Positions 22,509 through 34,700 of a DNA stretch of 64,000 nt are shown in pieces. Where the stretch lies: positions 536,001-600,000 of the forward strand of contig CP137876.1 of the NCBI GenBank assembly GCA_034406715.1. Reading direction: 5' to 3'. The notes beneath the pieces were generated by a model. It did not search any database, was not told the DNA's origin, and saw only the letters and a program-made list of their open reading frames with translations. The first letter of the stretch is position 1; each line of letters begins with the position of its first letter. Source of the stretch: Rhodotorula mucilaginosa (Eukaryota; Basidiomycota; Microbotryomycetes; Sporidiobolales; Sporidiobolaceae). A program made the translations under genes and the position numbers.

Positions 22509-23701
22509 CTGGCAAGAGCAGATATGGAGCGGGGAGAAGCGGGGCGAGGCGGGGCGAGGCGAGGACGAGCTGGCCAGACTCGAGAGAGAGAGAGGTATAG
22601 ACTTGGGCAGTCCCTCAAGCTCGTGCCACAGGTGCTTAGTACAGTAGACGGTGGACAAGTTCAGTCAAGAGCGCGCGAGACGCAGCTTCTCTCGGCCGGA
22701 AAGAAAATTGCGGGACCCGCAGAGGGACCCGTCGGCAACTTCGGCAGGGGACAAACGCAAACTCGGATGTACGGGTATATGCACCGTCTGAAAAAACTTT
22801 AAAATGGTACTTGCAATACGTCGAGCTGCAGTAGTCCGATACAGCACTGCGCCGACGCCAGGCGCCTTTGATTCCGGAGTAACAATCCGCCACTCAGGCT
22901 TCCCCGTAATCACAGGGAGTACCATCTGTTACTTGTGAGCTCCGCAGTGGATACAGCACGCTCGCGTGTCAGCAAGTTGGGTCATCGTCATGCAGTTCCG
23001 CAGAAGGGACGGCGGAAGTGCATCCGGTCCGCATGCGGCGAGCGCTTCTCCTGCACTCGAGCTCGAATCGTCGTCTGCAGCAGGTTCCATGCAGAGGCCG
23101 CCGTGTCGGAGCTGCCCCATCCGGAAGGAGCCGGATAGTCTGGCGAGGTGGCGCCGCCCTCGTGGCGCAAGCAGAGGGAAGCAAGAGAAAGCAGAACGCC
23201 TGCAGGAGGCACAGAGCGCGCTTGAACACTGTTGACGGGGGCCAGCGGAGGACATACGAGCGGATGATGAAGGGTTCTCCGATGAGCGCCAAAGGCAGTC
23301 GCTGGGGGTTCTTGCGTGCGCGCGCTGCTGGGACGTGCGGAGGGCGCGGGATCCGCCAAAGTTTGGGGATGGGAAGAGCAAGACTTGACGGGCACAGCAG
23401 CGCCGTACGAACGAGCGCGGATTCTGAGAAGCAGTGTACGCCTTGGTCGGTTCGGAGTGAACGCCCTCTTGCCTGTGATGAGCCTGCAGGCAGGCGGAGA
23501 GGTGAACCGGTAGACTGACTGCAGCTGGTGGCGGTGCGCGCGCAACGCGGGTCACAAGGATAGCGCGTGGTCCTCGAGATGAGCTGTTGTGTCCGGTCTA
23601 GTCGATTCAGCATACGTTCGAGTGAGCGGAAGTGAGCCGTAAGAGCTAGCCGACCTCGGCGACTTGGTCTCCTCTCCTCGTCTGACCACACAGAGCCAAG
23701 C
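22509..23701. other. Unassigned 1.2-kb divergent spacer
   Basis: This lies between the divergent MFS and NDUFB9 genes. From about 22930 to 23650 the minus strand has long open frames in all three phases (up to 735 nt), with splice-like signals such as GTATGT followed by CTCCTGCAG. I could not assemble a product with known motifs or consistent phase, and the longest frames do not begin with ATG. It may be a poorly conserved gene or only a promoter. Confidence 0.4.
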
Positions 23702-24461
23702 ATGTCGCCTACTGCAGCTGCCGTCTCTCCCTTTGTGCGTAACAGTTCGAGTCACCCTCTGTCTTCTGGCCCCAAGCCGCCTTGCGACTGACCTCCCTCC
23801 CGTGATGGCGACGGCAACCCACACAGTCTCAGGCTCACCGTCGCTATGTCATGGTCAGTGAGCGCCCTTTCGGAAACATTCTGCCGAATTGTAGGCTAAC
23901 CCTTTGGCCGCCTGCAGCACCTGTACCGCCGCGCGTTGAAGGGGGCGCTCGACTGGTGCGCCCTCACCTCACCCACCCTGCCCGCCCATGTGCAAGACCC
24001 GCAACGCTATGACTGACGCTCGCTTGCTCGCTCTCTCGCAGGTATGTCCGCCGGGATCTGTGGCGGAACAAGGCGATCGAGATCCGCGCCCAGTTTGAGC
24101 GCAACCGCAACGTTCGCGACCCGCGAGCCGTCGCCGCCCTCCTCACCGAAGCCGAGCGGGAGGTCCAGAAGGTCTCGCACCCGGACCCGTACCGACGTGA
24201 GTTCCTCGCTCCGTTCGTCTCGCAGTGTGTCCGTTCAACTCACGGTTTCTCGTTTGCACTTTGTGTGCGTCGTTCAACACAGCTCCGTTGTTCCCGGATG
24301 GCACAAAGTGGTGAGTAAATGTCCTGCGCGCTCCTGCTACTCCGGTACGCCCGAGCTAAACATATCAACTCATCGTTTGCAGGGAGCGCAACATCCCGGT
24401 ACGGAAGATCCTGTGGCCCAATCCGCGCCCATCTCGCAGACGGGATACTGACAAGCCTTAG
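23702..24461 (+). CDS. NDUFB9: NADH dehydrogenase (complex I) LYR subunit NDUFB9/B22
   Basis: An accessory subunit of mitochondrial complex I. Six small exons (23702-23734, 23827-23853, 23918-23955, 24042-24196, 24283-24310, 24383-24461) sum to 360 nt, giving 119 residues, the usual size for the family. The LYR motif appears as HLYRRALKGALDWYVRRDLW, which in this family binds acyl carrier protein in the matrix. It is followed by RAQFERNRNVRDPRAVAALL, EREVQKVSHPDPYR, PPLFPDGTKWERN and a basic tail. No classical presequence is seen, as usual for LYR proteins. Exon 2 is only 27 nt. The reading phase is consistent across all five introns. Confidence 0.92.
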
Positions 24462-24786
24462 ATGTATACAGCCTCGCATGTTCTCTCAGGCAGAAAAGGA
24501 CGCGGCGCTCAACGCCCACCACTAGACACGTTTCCTTCTGTTTCCCTCTTTTTTTGCCCCTTGTACTTCGAAAGTCCTTTTTTCTCCCTCATCGGCCGTG
24601 CAAAAGTCGTTCTCTTGGTTGAGATCAAGTTCAGAGGGAGCAGTTATAGACATCCGACTTAGAAAAAGATGCGAGTCAAATCGAATGGTCGGCGAGAGAG
24701 TTGGCGCCAATCAGCTGCTTCTTTGTGTGTGAGCGCTCTCCGATCACGGTTCGCTTCCCCGAGGCTTACGCGAAGGTCGGGCGGCG
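24462..24786. promoter_or_regulatory. Spacer NDUFB9 / Zn2Cys6 factor
   Basis: A 325-bp tandem spacer holding the NDUFB9 3' end and the promoter of the downstream factor. A T-rich tract (near 24550) may be 3' UTR. Nothing else stands out. Confidence 0.5.
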
Positions 24787-27700
24787 ATGAACCCTTACGG
24801 AGATCCGCCGTACAACTCGGCTTACGCTCATCAGCAGCCCTACGCGAGCACGAGCGCTGCCCCTCCACCGCCGCCGCCGCGAGATGGTGGTGCGCCAAGT
24901 TATCCTCCTCCGCCCGATGCCCCGCCCTCTTTGTACGGCGGCACCACCACCTTGGCTGCGACTGCGAGCGATCCGGGCTTGCCGCCCTTGCTACACCCTG
25001 GAGCGGCGTCGTACTCTACGCAGCCGTACAGCGGCAGCGGCAGCAGCGACGATCCGGTCGTGGTGCACCCGCTGAACCCGCTCAAGGGAGACTGGACGAC
25101 CCGGATCGACTTGGCGACGACGAACCAGCAACCGTTTCTTCCGCCGGGCGGGACCATCATCCTGCCGTCGGGCAATGCGATCCCGAAACAGCTCGCTGGA
25201 GGGACTGAACTCGTCAAAGTCACCGGAAAGGTGCGCGCACTCGACAATGACATCCGCGTCTCTGGGCTGACCCTCCCTCGTCCAGTCTTGCGCCAACTGT
25301 CGCATGCGCAAAGTCAAAGTCAGTCTCACGGTGGATTGAGTTTACCCTACATAGAGAGACCGCTGACGTCGCGTGCGGGTCCGCAGTGCGATAGGAGGTA
25401 CCCCGAATGCTCTCGTTGCTTGAAGCGGAAAGAGACGTGCGATTACGGCGAAGATGTGTCAATGTGCGTCAGGGTGCGCTCGAATAAAGGTCTACTGGGT
25501 CGCGACTGACCACGACCCCCCGACGGAAAACAGAGCGCTGCGGCCGACGTGGGTCATCCCAGAGGACGACGGCCTGCCTTCCTCGTCTCAGCTCCGGAAC
25601 CCGTTCATCGCCTCGTCCGGAGTCAACGTCCGACCCGCATATCAGTCCGCCGTCCCGTACCCGATGCGGCCCTCCGCTCTGCACAACCCGGCCGCAGCAA
25701 TGCGGACCCTCTCCGACATGCAGCACCACCAAGCCCTCGACCGCGTTCATCACTACCAGCACAGCCGGACCGCGACCGGCGGTTCTTCTTCTTCGACAAA
25801 TAACAACAACGGTCAGATCGAGGAGAGGGAACAGGATCAGCAACTTCAGATGTCGGACGCGCAGGCGGAGCAGTCGATGACGAGGCTGTGGGAAAACTTT
25901 TTGAACGCGAGCAACCTCGGCCAGTCTTCGAGCGATTGGAGGCTCGCACTACCCACGTTGGCGACTTCGTTGACCCTGCACCTCATCGATGGTGAGTTTG
26001 AAGTGTTGGCGGGCCCTTTGATTGATGTCAGGTCTCTTCTGACTGCTCCGGCGTGCGTCCTCCCGACAACAACAGCCTCGATGCATTCTTGCTGCTTCCA
26101 CCTTCCGGCTTTCCATGTCTTCTCGCCCGAAATCAACTACTTCAAAGCCAACGTCGATCAACTCGACATTGCCAGTCAAGTAAGGCTCTCAAAAAAAAGG
26201 TTCTCAAAACTTGTTGACGGGAAGTAGCTAACTGCGGACGGTAAATTTGACCCACCCTCTCTGCAGGTGATTGTCGCCATCCTGACTTCGCTCGGCGCAC
26301 GGGCTTCGCCTCACTCGGCCCTGCTCGGCATCGCCGGCCCTGACGTCGAGAACGGCGAAGGCTCGCCCGACATTGTCCTCTCTGCCGGCGTCCGGCGCGA
26401 GAACGCCTGGCGCGCGATCGTCAAACGCGCGACCGACCTCTGCTCGAGCATGGAGATTCTCCAAGTCCCGTCGGCGAGGAATGCTCAGACGCTGGTGGCG
26501 TTCGTGCAGATGCTCATGCGTGCGTTCTTCCGGGGCTACTCTTTGTGTCGGGAAAGTGGTCTTTTCCTCTCGAGGATCATGATGACTGACTCTGCGGCAA
26601 TTCCCTCGACGAATGACACAGTCGCCGAAGCGAAGCCGAGGACGGCCCGCTTCTTCCTGCGGACGGCGATGGGCATCTTTCGGGACATGCAACACTCGGA
26701 CTTGCCCCCCGAGGAGGTCCGAGCGATCAAGGCCTCCGTCGGACCGACACTCTTTGTGCGTCGCGCGTCCCTCTCGACAGGCAGTCCCAAATCTCCACTG
26801 ACTCGCACGAACTCGCATACAGGAATGCGACTGTCGCATCGCCGCCTACCTGGGCATGCCGCTCCTGATCAGCGACGAAGACCTGTGCGAATACTTTGAC
26901 GGCACGGGCGTGCACGTTCCCGATCTCGCGGCAGAAGATCTCGGTCCCGAACTGGACGACATCCTCGACCCAACGTACGGTCCCGTCAACCGCGAGAAAC
27001 TCGACCGCGCCCTCGCTTTGACGGGCTACTTTGTCTGCTCGGTGCAGCGCTCGTACGCCTCGATCGCTTCGTCTCGCAGGCCGAGTCCGCGATTCCGCAC
27101 GGCAGTTCCGGCGCTCTGGTCCGCCATCGATCGCACGCACGCGGCGGTACAACGATTGCACCGTCGTCTGGTCCGGCTCGACTATGTACCCGAGGGCTGC
27201 GACCAGAGTCACTCGGTCGACTACGACCTCTTGATCAGCGTCCGCATGGACGAGCGCCTCCTCGACGTGGTCCACTTGACGCACGTGTGGCTGGTGCAAC
27301 TGCGCAAGTTGGACCTGTCGTCGCAAGATCGGACGGCGCTCGACGAGCTGCTCGCGACGTCGGAACGTCGAGTTCGCAAATGCCTCAAATTGCTCGCTTT
27401 CTACTCCAAGGTGGGTCATCCATCGTTCTGCTCACATCACCGTCTGGCTGCGAGCAGGGTAAAAAGCTGAACTCCTCGGCCATGCTGTGACCCGCACAGG
27501 TCTTTTACGACTCGCTCGACAAGCACGTGGTGTACCACCTCTTCACTCAGCTCGAAGCCCTCCCGAACTGGGTCGCGATGGCCGCCCAGCGACAAGGCGA
27601 AATGACCGAGTTTGGCCCCCTCCCGGTCGAGTGCGTCTTGACCGAGACCGAGCTCGACTGGTTCACGCGTGCTCTCGAGCTCGCCTGCTTCTTTACCCCT

Positions 27701-28501
27701 CTTGCGGCGGAAAGGTTGCGCGAGTTGAACGCGGCCCGCGGGGCGCGTACCGTGCAGCAACAGCAGCCTCTCCCGCCGCCCGACGCTTACGCAGCAGCTT
27801 ACGACCCAGTCGCGGCCGTCCTTCCCCTGCCGCCGACGTCCAATTACGCGTTGCCGTCACGCGATCGGTCATCCCAGCTCCCTCCGCCGCCGCAGCAGCA
27901 GCACCAGCAAACGATGGAACTTCCGATTGTATCGGTTGCAGCGTCGTTGTCGTCCGGGATGACGGCCGACCAGTACTCGCTCAACCAGTCGACCGCGGCT
28001 GGAACTTGGGGTGTCGACTCGTACCAGTCGGCGGCGCTGTCGGCGTCTACCAGCTCCGACATCACCGGCTCGTCCGATCGGAACAGTCTTTCGCCGCCAG
28101 GCCACGGTAGCTTTGGCAGCGCCAACGTCCCGAACTTGACCGGCGGCGAAACGTCCTACACTATGGACGCGAGCGGTACACCCTTACTGGGAGGATCTGT
28201 CGAGCCTGTCCCGCCGCCTGTCCCGCCGCAGCAGCAGCAACAGCAGCCGTCGCTTACGATGCCATGGTCGGACGTCGGCTACGATTTCCAGCTCCCGCCG
28301 CAAAGGACCTCCGCAGTCAATACGGTTTCGCCCGAGAGCACCGTCGGTATCGCGCCGCCGGCGACGATGGGCAGCGCGGGATCAACAGAGTCCGAGAATG
28401 GCCAACCTTGGCAGCCGACTCCGTCGATGCCTCCTCCTCCTCCTCCTCCCGACGCGGGTCCAGACTCGTGGACGAACTACAATACCAACGGATGGTCTTG
28501 A
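24787..28501 (+). CDS. Zn2Cys6 fungal transcription factor
   Basis: A binuclear zinc cluster regulator of about 1,000 residues in nine exons. A Pro/Ser/Tyr-rich head (1-150) precedes the DNA-binding cluster SCANCRMRKVK|CDRRYPECSRCLKRK..C, which has all six Cys with normal spacing and is split by introns on both sides of its first half. A long middle region follows with the helical character of the fungal-specific regulatory domain (ALPTLATSLTLHLID, NYFKANVDQLDIASQ, ARFFLRTAMGIFRDMQ, CRIAAYLGMPLLISDEDL). The C-terminal 270 residues are Gln/Pro/Ser-rich and likely activating. A 104-nt stretch near 26521-26624 that stays open in frame is better read as an intron (GTGCGT...GACACAG). Target genes are unknown. 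Confidence 0.87.
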
Positions 28502-28996
28502 GAAAAAGCCCGCGCCGCGAGCATCTACTCTAATCTCCCCAAAATACCAAACTAAACCATACCCTCGCTCCCCTCCTCCTCCTTTCTGTGCAGCTTGTTG
28601 CGGTGAGGCTTGCGCGTATCTTATATCTGTAGCTCCCGTGTTGTTGTCGTTGTCGCCGTCGTTCTTGTTTGGTTCGAGCTTGAGTAGCCGTCGCTTGAAA
28701 AACAAACTGGGCTTTCTCACCCAGAGCTTTCACACCTCTCTAGCTGAAACGTGTCTGAGACGTAGGAAATTGAGAGAGTGCGTACAAATACACGCGCGCC
28801 GATGCCCTCAAAGCTAGAGGACAAACGGCCGCGGAGAGAGAGGCGATTCTACAAGTTGCGACGACCCCTGCGAGGGTGCCGCGGCGAAGAGTCTAAAACA
28901 ACGACTGGGGAGAGAAAGCGAAAATAGAGTGACAAGAGAGCGGAGAAAGATGCGACGGGTTGAGAACCTAGAGGACCGGGAGACGGGCGCTCCCGC
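28502..28996. other. Convergent 3' region Zn2Cys6 factor / NOP56
   Basis: A 495-bp spacer between convergent genes; rich in C/T runs. No coding or RNA gene seen. Confidence 0.6.
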
Positions 28997-31265
28997 TCAT
29001 GCCGTCGCAGCCTTCTTGGCCTTCTTCTCAGCCTTCAATCGCTTCTTCTCCTCCTTGGAAAGCTCGGCTCCCTGTCGCGTCATGACAATTCAGCTCCGGT
29101 GTGAGCTGAGGAGCAAAGGGAGCGAGAACGAACCTCGTCCTTAGACTTTTTGCTCTTCTTCTTCGGAGTCTCCTCAGCCGCACCGTCAACCGCAATCTCC
29201 GACTTGCGCTTCTGCAATGCGCGCGATTATCAGGACAATACTGTCAGTTATCGCTCTGGTCTTTTGTCTGCGCAGCAAGGAGCACAAGAAGGAGCACGAC
29301 GAACCTTCTTCTTCTCCTTCTTGGCTTCTGCCGCCGCCGGCTCGTCAACGTCCATCGCGTCGGCCTTCTTCGTCTCCGGCACGACGACTTCCTCGCCACT
29401 CTCGGCAACCTCGAGCTTGTGAGCCTCGAGAGCACGCTTCATGGCGTCGGCGTTCCTGCGAGCGGGCATCGAGGTCAGTTTCTCTCACCGACGGGGGTGC
29501 GTTCATGATCCTTGCTCGGGAAAAATAACAAAAAGCTCACTTGGTCGGGTTCGAGCCGTTCTCGTAGAACGACAACCGCTCCTCGACCTGATCCCGCAGA
29601 ACCTCGCCAAACTTTGTCGAGGGCACGTCGGTGAAGCAGTCGATACGGGACGCGATCGAGCACTTGTTGGCGAGGAATCGAGAGATCTGGGAGCCGGAGA
29701 GGCGGGGTTTTTCCGGAGCGTCAGCGGAGTCGGGCATGGGAATGGTGTCTCGTGAAGCTCGATACGAGCTTCAGGAGCCAGCAGCGAACGTCTCATCTCG
29801 GGCTGAAGACTCACCCGACCCTTGTTCTTGGTGCCAGCACGGCCAATGAAGGTGGACTACAGACGAGGATGAGCGTTAGCTTTTTCTCGGTCGAGGTGGA
29901 AAGTCGTGAGTGAGAAGGGGGAACGCACGTGGTAGATGAGACCGTACTTGGGCGTGTTGCCCTTGGTCTTGAGCGCGCGGAAGAGGGCCTTCTCGGCACC
30001 GAGGATCTGGACGGTCGAGGCCGGGTACTTGGACAAGTTGGTGAGCGAACCGGCGTGCGAGATCAAGCGGGCTCCGACCGTGTCGCCGATCAGGGCCGAC
30101 AAGTTGGGCGCGACGACGCCCATCTTTTCCGAGAGGTAACGCTGCAGGCTCTTGCGGTAGTCGTAAAGGTGAATGACGCGGGTGGCAAAGTTTTTAATGT
30201 TGAGGTGGTCGACTTCCGAGATGTCGGTTCCCATCGAGGCGCGCGAGGCGTCGAGGACGTTGCGCGCGAGGGTCTCGTTGTTGTCGAGCAACTCGGCGAG
30301 CGGTTCGAGGATCTCCTCGGTGAGTTGCGACTTGTCGCCGAGGAGGTGCACACACTTGGCGTACTGGTAGTTGTCGGGCACGACGCGGACGAGTTCGGGG
30401 AAGTGCCAGCCGTACCACTCGCGGACGCGCATCGCAAACGTGTTGACGTCCTTGTCGAGTTGGTCGAGGAGCGCGATCGCCTGGATGATCATGTTGTCGG
30501 ACCGGTTCACGTTGAACTTGACCTTGGCGCGCGAGTAGGCGTGGCCGAGACCGAGTTGGGACCGCTTCGTGTCGCCTTCCTCGAGGCCGGCGAGGAGCTT
30601 TTCCTGGTGTTGACGGATCCCGCGGAGGATGGCGAGCGAGCGGTCGGACGCGTCGCAGTCGATGCCGAGCGTCGCCTTGATCGACGACGCGAGACCGCGC
30701 TCCTCGACGCCGAGGACGACGCCCGTCTTTTTCGCGAGGTTCAGCTCGAGCAGGCCGTGCAGGAACTCGTGGACGACACCTGCGTGGGGGGGCGGAAGTG
30801 AGTTCTTTCGCTGCCCGAGGCTGATACTGCACGGAGCGCTCACCCTCGGAAACGTCGTTGGCGACCTCGAGCGCGTGGGCGGCGTCGGTGAAGGGCACGA
30901 ACGAGACGAGCTTGACCATCTTTCCAAACTTGGAGATGTCGTCGATCGAGTCCTGGACATTCTTGGTCGACTTGCCAATCTCTTCAGCGAATTCAGACGT
31001 GAAGAGCGCGAGACCGGTCGCGGTCTCAAACAGGAGCTGTGGAGGGAGAACAGGGGGGGTGTTTGCCCGTCAGCTGATAGGATCTGGGCAGGAGTGTAGG
31101 CACGGCACGCTTGCTGGCGCCTGGAGGTGTGTATCCTGCGGATGGTCCGGAATGGCGGTCGACTCGGCGCTCGCCTCGGGATAGGACTAGCGCATGCAGT
31201 GCCCTTGCAATCCGGAACAGAGATTGGAAGGGGCGGGCTCGAGAGTAGCTCACATGAGTCGCCAT
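28997..31265 (-). CDS. NOP56: Nucleolar protein 56, box C/D snoRNP core
   Basis: Nop56 is a core scaffold of box C/D snoRNPs, which guide rRNA 2'-O-methylation and pre-rRNA processing in the nucleolus. Eight exons. The first encodes only MATH and joins [12 protein letters not shown]. Then come [68 protein letters not shown] (coiled coil and Nop domain), [59 protein letters not shown] and a Lys/Glu-rich KKxK tail. The long conserved blocks distinguish it from Nop58 and Prp31. Its seven introns were searched for box C/D snoRNAs and none was found. It diverges from SEC7 across 472 bp. Confidence 0.96.
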
Positions 31266-31737
31266 GGCGCAGAGTTTCGGCTGCCAAAGGTGGGTCGCGG
31301 GAGGAGAGAGAGCAAGAGGTCGAGTTCTGGCTGCTCCACGAGTCGGACGGGACGCGAGTCGCAGGTGGAAGAGCGGACGGAGCTAAGCGCTTGGTCTGAC
31401 TGCGCCCTTTGTCTAGCTGCTCGGCGTGCCACTCTCGCGTGCTATGCTAGAGCGCGGTGAGCAGGCCTGAGTCCCGCAAAGCTCGAAGCGGGTGCGTCTC
31501 GCCGTTCCGCGCAAAGCCACCCTCAGAACTCACTGCCCCTCACAGCTCGCAGAGTCAAGCAGGGTCCATCGTAGGTAGAGTACAAAGTTTAGTCATGAAT
31601 TATCAGCTACAGCACGCACCAGCCAAGTCGTGAGGCGAGAATCTGCGGCGGCCTCGCTCGGCGCGCCATCCATCTCCTTGGCTGGACAGAAACACCACAG
31701 CGAGATCGCGCTCGGGACAGCTGGCGAGTGATCCTGC
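31266..31737. promoter_or_regulatory. Divergent promoter region NOP56 / SEC7
   Basis: A 472-bp spacer. No strong TATA element was seen and no gene. Confidence 0.5.
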
Positions 31738-34700
31738 ATGGCTGATCCGGAATCCAGCTTGGCTGGTACCGCCTCTCGTGCAGTCGCCGCCGAGGGCGCC
31801 GCCGACGACGCCGCTCCTTCCCCCACCGCCGAAGACGCCGCACACGTCGACTCGGACTCGGCTCTCCTCGCTCAGCCAGACCAGCCAGCCGACACGGACG
31901 CGCCGATTGATTCGACGATGACGGACGAGTCGACTCGCGCCTCGAACGAGGTCCGTGAGGGGCACGAGGACGATGCAGGGCGGGTCGACGACGACGACGC
32001 GGTCGGGACTCGAGAGGAGGCATCGCAGTCCGAGGCTCCTGCCCAACTGGGAGAAGAACCGCAGGACTCGACCGAGCAAGCTGCACACGAGCACACTGGC
32101 CCGGGGACGGCCCTGCCCGCGGTGGAACCGGATCCCGAGTCGCGACGTCCCGAACTGCCAGAGATCAACAGCAGCAGCGACACGCTCCCCCTCTCGCCGC
32201 GAGAACAGGAAGCGGTCCTGACCCCCATCGAAGAGATGCGCAACGTTGACCTCTCTGATGATCATCCACCCAAACTGGCCCAGAACGACGACAAGGAGGA
32301 GGAGGAGGAGGTGCCGGCTCTGATTCGACCTGAACTCGCCGCGCTGCGGTCTGAAACGCAGAGGGAACGGGACGACCTCGTCGCCGATACTCCCATCGTC
32401 GAACCGGTCTCGGCGACGGCGACAGAGGGCCCGCGAATCGAGATCGAGGCTCTGGAAGACGCGCCGCTGGAAGAGCTGCCGCCTTCCGTGGTTCCGACAG
32501 AAGTGTCGGGTCCTGCCTCGCCGTCGGAGGAGGAGGAGGGTGTACCGGCAGCTGAGGAGGACGAGGAGGGGGCTACGGAGGGGAAACACGAGGCGGCGGA
32601 ACCGGTGCAGGAATCCTCGCAGAGTGACTCGCCTGCTGCGGGTGGCAGTGCCGCCCCGACCGTGCCAATCTCCGACTCTGTTGCCGATGACGCGGCGGCG
32701 GTTGCGACGCCGACGCCGACGACGACGGCGGCGGCAAGCCCCTCACCCTCACCAGATGTTGCGAGCGCTGCCCCCGCCCCCGTACCCGCCGCCGCCGCTC
32801 GTCAACCTCGTCGCGAGTCTATGGCCTCGGTCACGACCGTCGTCTCGACCCCCGGTTCGACCCACCTCGTTTCGGGAATCCTGATCGTCTCGTCTCTCGA
32901 AACGATCGCCGCCTCGAAAGAAGCGAAAAAATCGAAACCCCTCAAGGACGCGCTCGACGCCGCGCTCGAGAGTCTCAAATCGACCGCCCCTCCCGCCGGG
33001 CACGACTCGTCCGCACTGGTCGATCCGCACGTCGTCTTTTTGCCATTGCGACTCGCGTGCGAGACAAAGTCGCTCCCGCTCATGATTACGGCGCTCGATT
33101 GCTTGGGCAAACTCGTCTCGTACGACTTTTTCACAGAGCAACACGATCCTGCTGCTCCGCAATTGCAACTCGGTCGCGACGACGACAATGAATCCCTAGC
33201 AGGAGGAGGTGGAGGCGGTCCCCACCAGCCCGGCATCGAATCCCTCCCGCTCGCGGATCAGATCACCTCGACCGTATGCGACTGCTTCTCGCCTTCGCCG
33301 AACTCTTCTTCCTCGTCGTCGTCTTCGTCTTCCTCCTCGAGTTCGGCCGCCACGACTCAACACGACACTCTCCTCCTCCGCCTCTTGTCCTGCCTACTCG
33401 GCTTGATCCTCTCGTCCTCTCTGCCGATCCACCAATCCGCGTTGCTCAAAGCCGTCCGGACCGTTTACAACGTGTTCCTCCTCGGTCGACCGGGGACAGT
33501 TCAGACGGTCGCGCAGGCGACGCTGGGCCAGATTGTCGGAGGCGTGTTTGGACGGATCACGTTCGGCGGGGAGGCGGTTCCGGCGGGAGGTGTCGAGGCC
33601 AGGGGATTAGGAGCAGGAGCAGAAACGGGGGGCGACAAGGCGACACCCACTTTGGCGCCGAGTCGGAGTCACAGTCGAACGGATCTGGCGAGCGTGGCCG
33701 AGGCTGAGGAGACGGGAGACGACCGTCACCTCGGACCGGCGGAGCATCGCGTCAATGGCCACGGTGGTCTCGCCAACGGAACCCTGCAAGGAGGCGACGA
33801 CGGGACTGTGCCGGCAAGCGCGGACGCGCAAGCCTCTGAAAGGGGGGGAGGGGAGGTCGTCGACCCGACTTCGACGACGCCGCGCGTTTCCGTCACCGAC
33901 GAGACTGCAGCCCCTCCCACGGAGAGCGCCGGCGAGCGCGTGACCAGGTGCGCGAGTCCCTTGTGGTGTGGGTACACTCTGCAGACTTGGACTGCTGACG
34001 CTTTTGTATGTCGGACTCCGTCCGGTCTTAGGGAAAACCTGGCGAGACTGAACGGCACGGCGAGCGAATCTGCGCCCGCCATCTCGGAGAACGACCTGTT
34101 CATCAAGGATGCGTTCCTCGTCTTCCGCGCGCTCTGCAAGCTCTCGATGAAGCCGCTCGGTGCAGACAGGTACGTCCTACCTGCATCTTCAAAAGGCGAG
34201 GCGAGGTGCGCAAAAAAGCTCACAACCTGCCCACGCAACGTCACCACAGCGAGCGAGACTTGAAGTCTCCGGCGATGCGGTCAAAGCTCTTGTCTCTACA
34301 TCTGGTCTTGACCATCTTGCACAACCACATGCGCCTGTTTGTCGACCCGCAAGTCGTCATCGTCTCTTCGACCTCGTCGCGCGAACGGACGCCGTTCCTC
34401 ACGGCCGTGAAGCAGTACCTCTGCCTCGCCCTCTCGCGCAACGCCGTCTCGCCCGTCATTCAAGTCTTTGAACTCTCGTGCGAAATCTTTTCGCGGATGC
34501 TGAGCGGGATGCGCCAACGCCTCAAGAAGGAGATCGAGGTTCTCTTGAACGAGATCTTTTTCCCGATCCTCGAGATGCGCACCTCGACTGTTCGGCAAAA
34601 GTCGCTCTTGCTCGCCGCGTTCGCGCGCCTGTCGCAAGACCCACAAGCGTTGGTCGACATCTACCTCAACTACGACTGCGACCGATCTTCGCTCGACAAC

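Noticed and set aside
26521-26624. In-frame protein segment of the Zn2Cys6 factor
   Set aside because: The stretch stays open but has a GTGCGT donor, a TGACTGAC branch-like site and an ACACAG acceptor, and removing it keeps phase. Read as an intron.
28997-31265. Intronic box C/D snoRNAs in NOP56
   Set aside because: NOP56 introns host snoRNAs in animals, so the longer introns were read for RUGAUGA and CUGA boxes. CUGA occurs at branch points but no paired C box was found.
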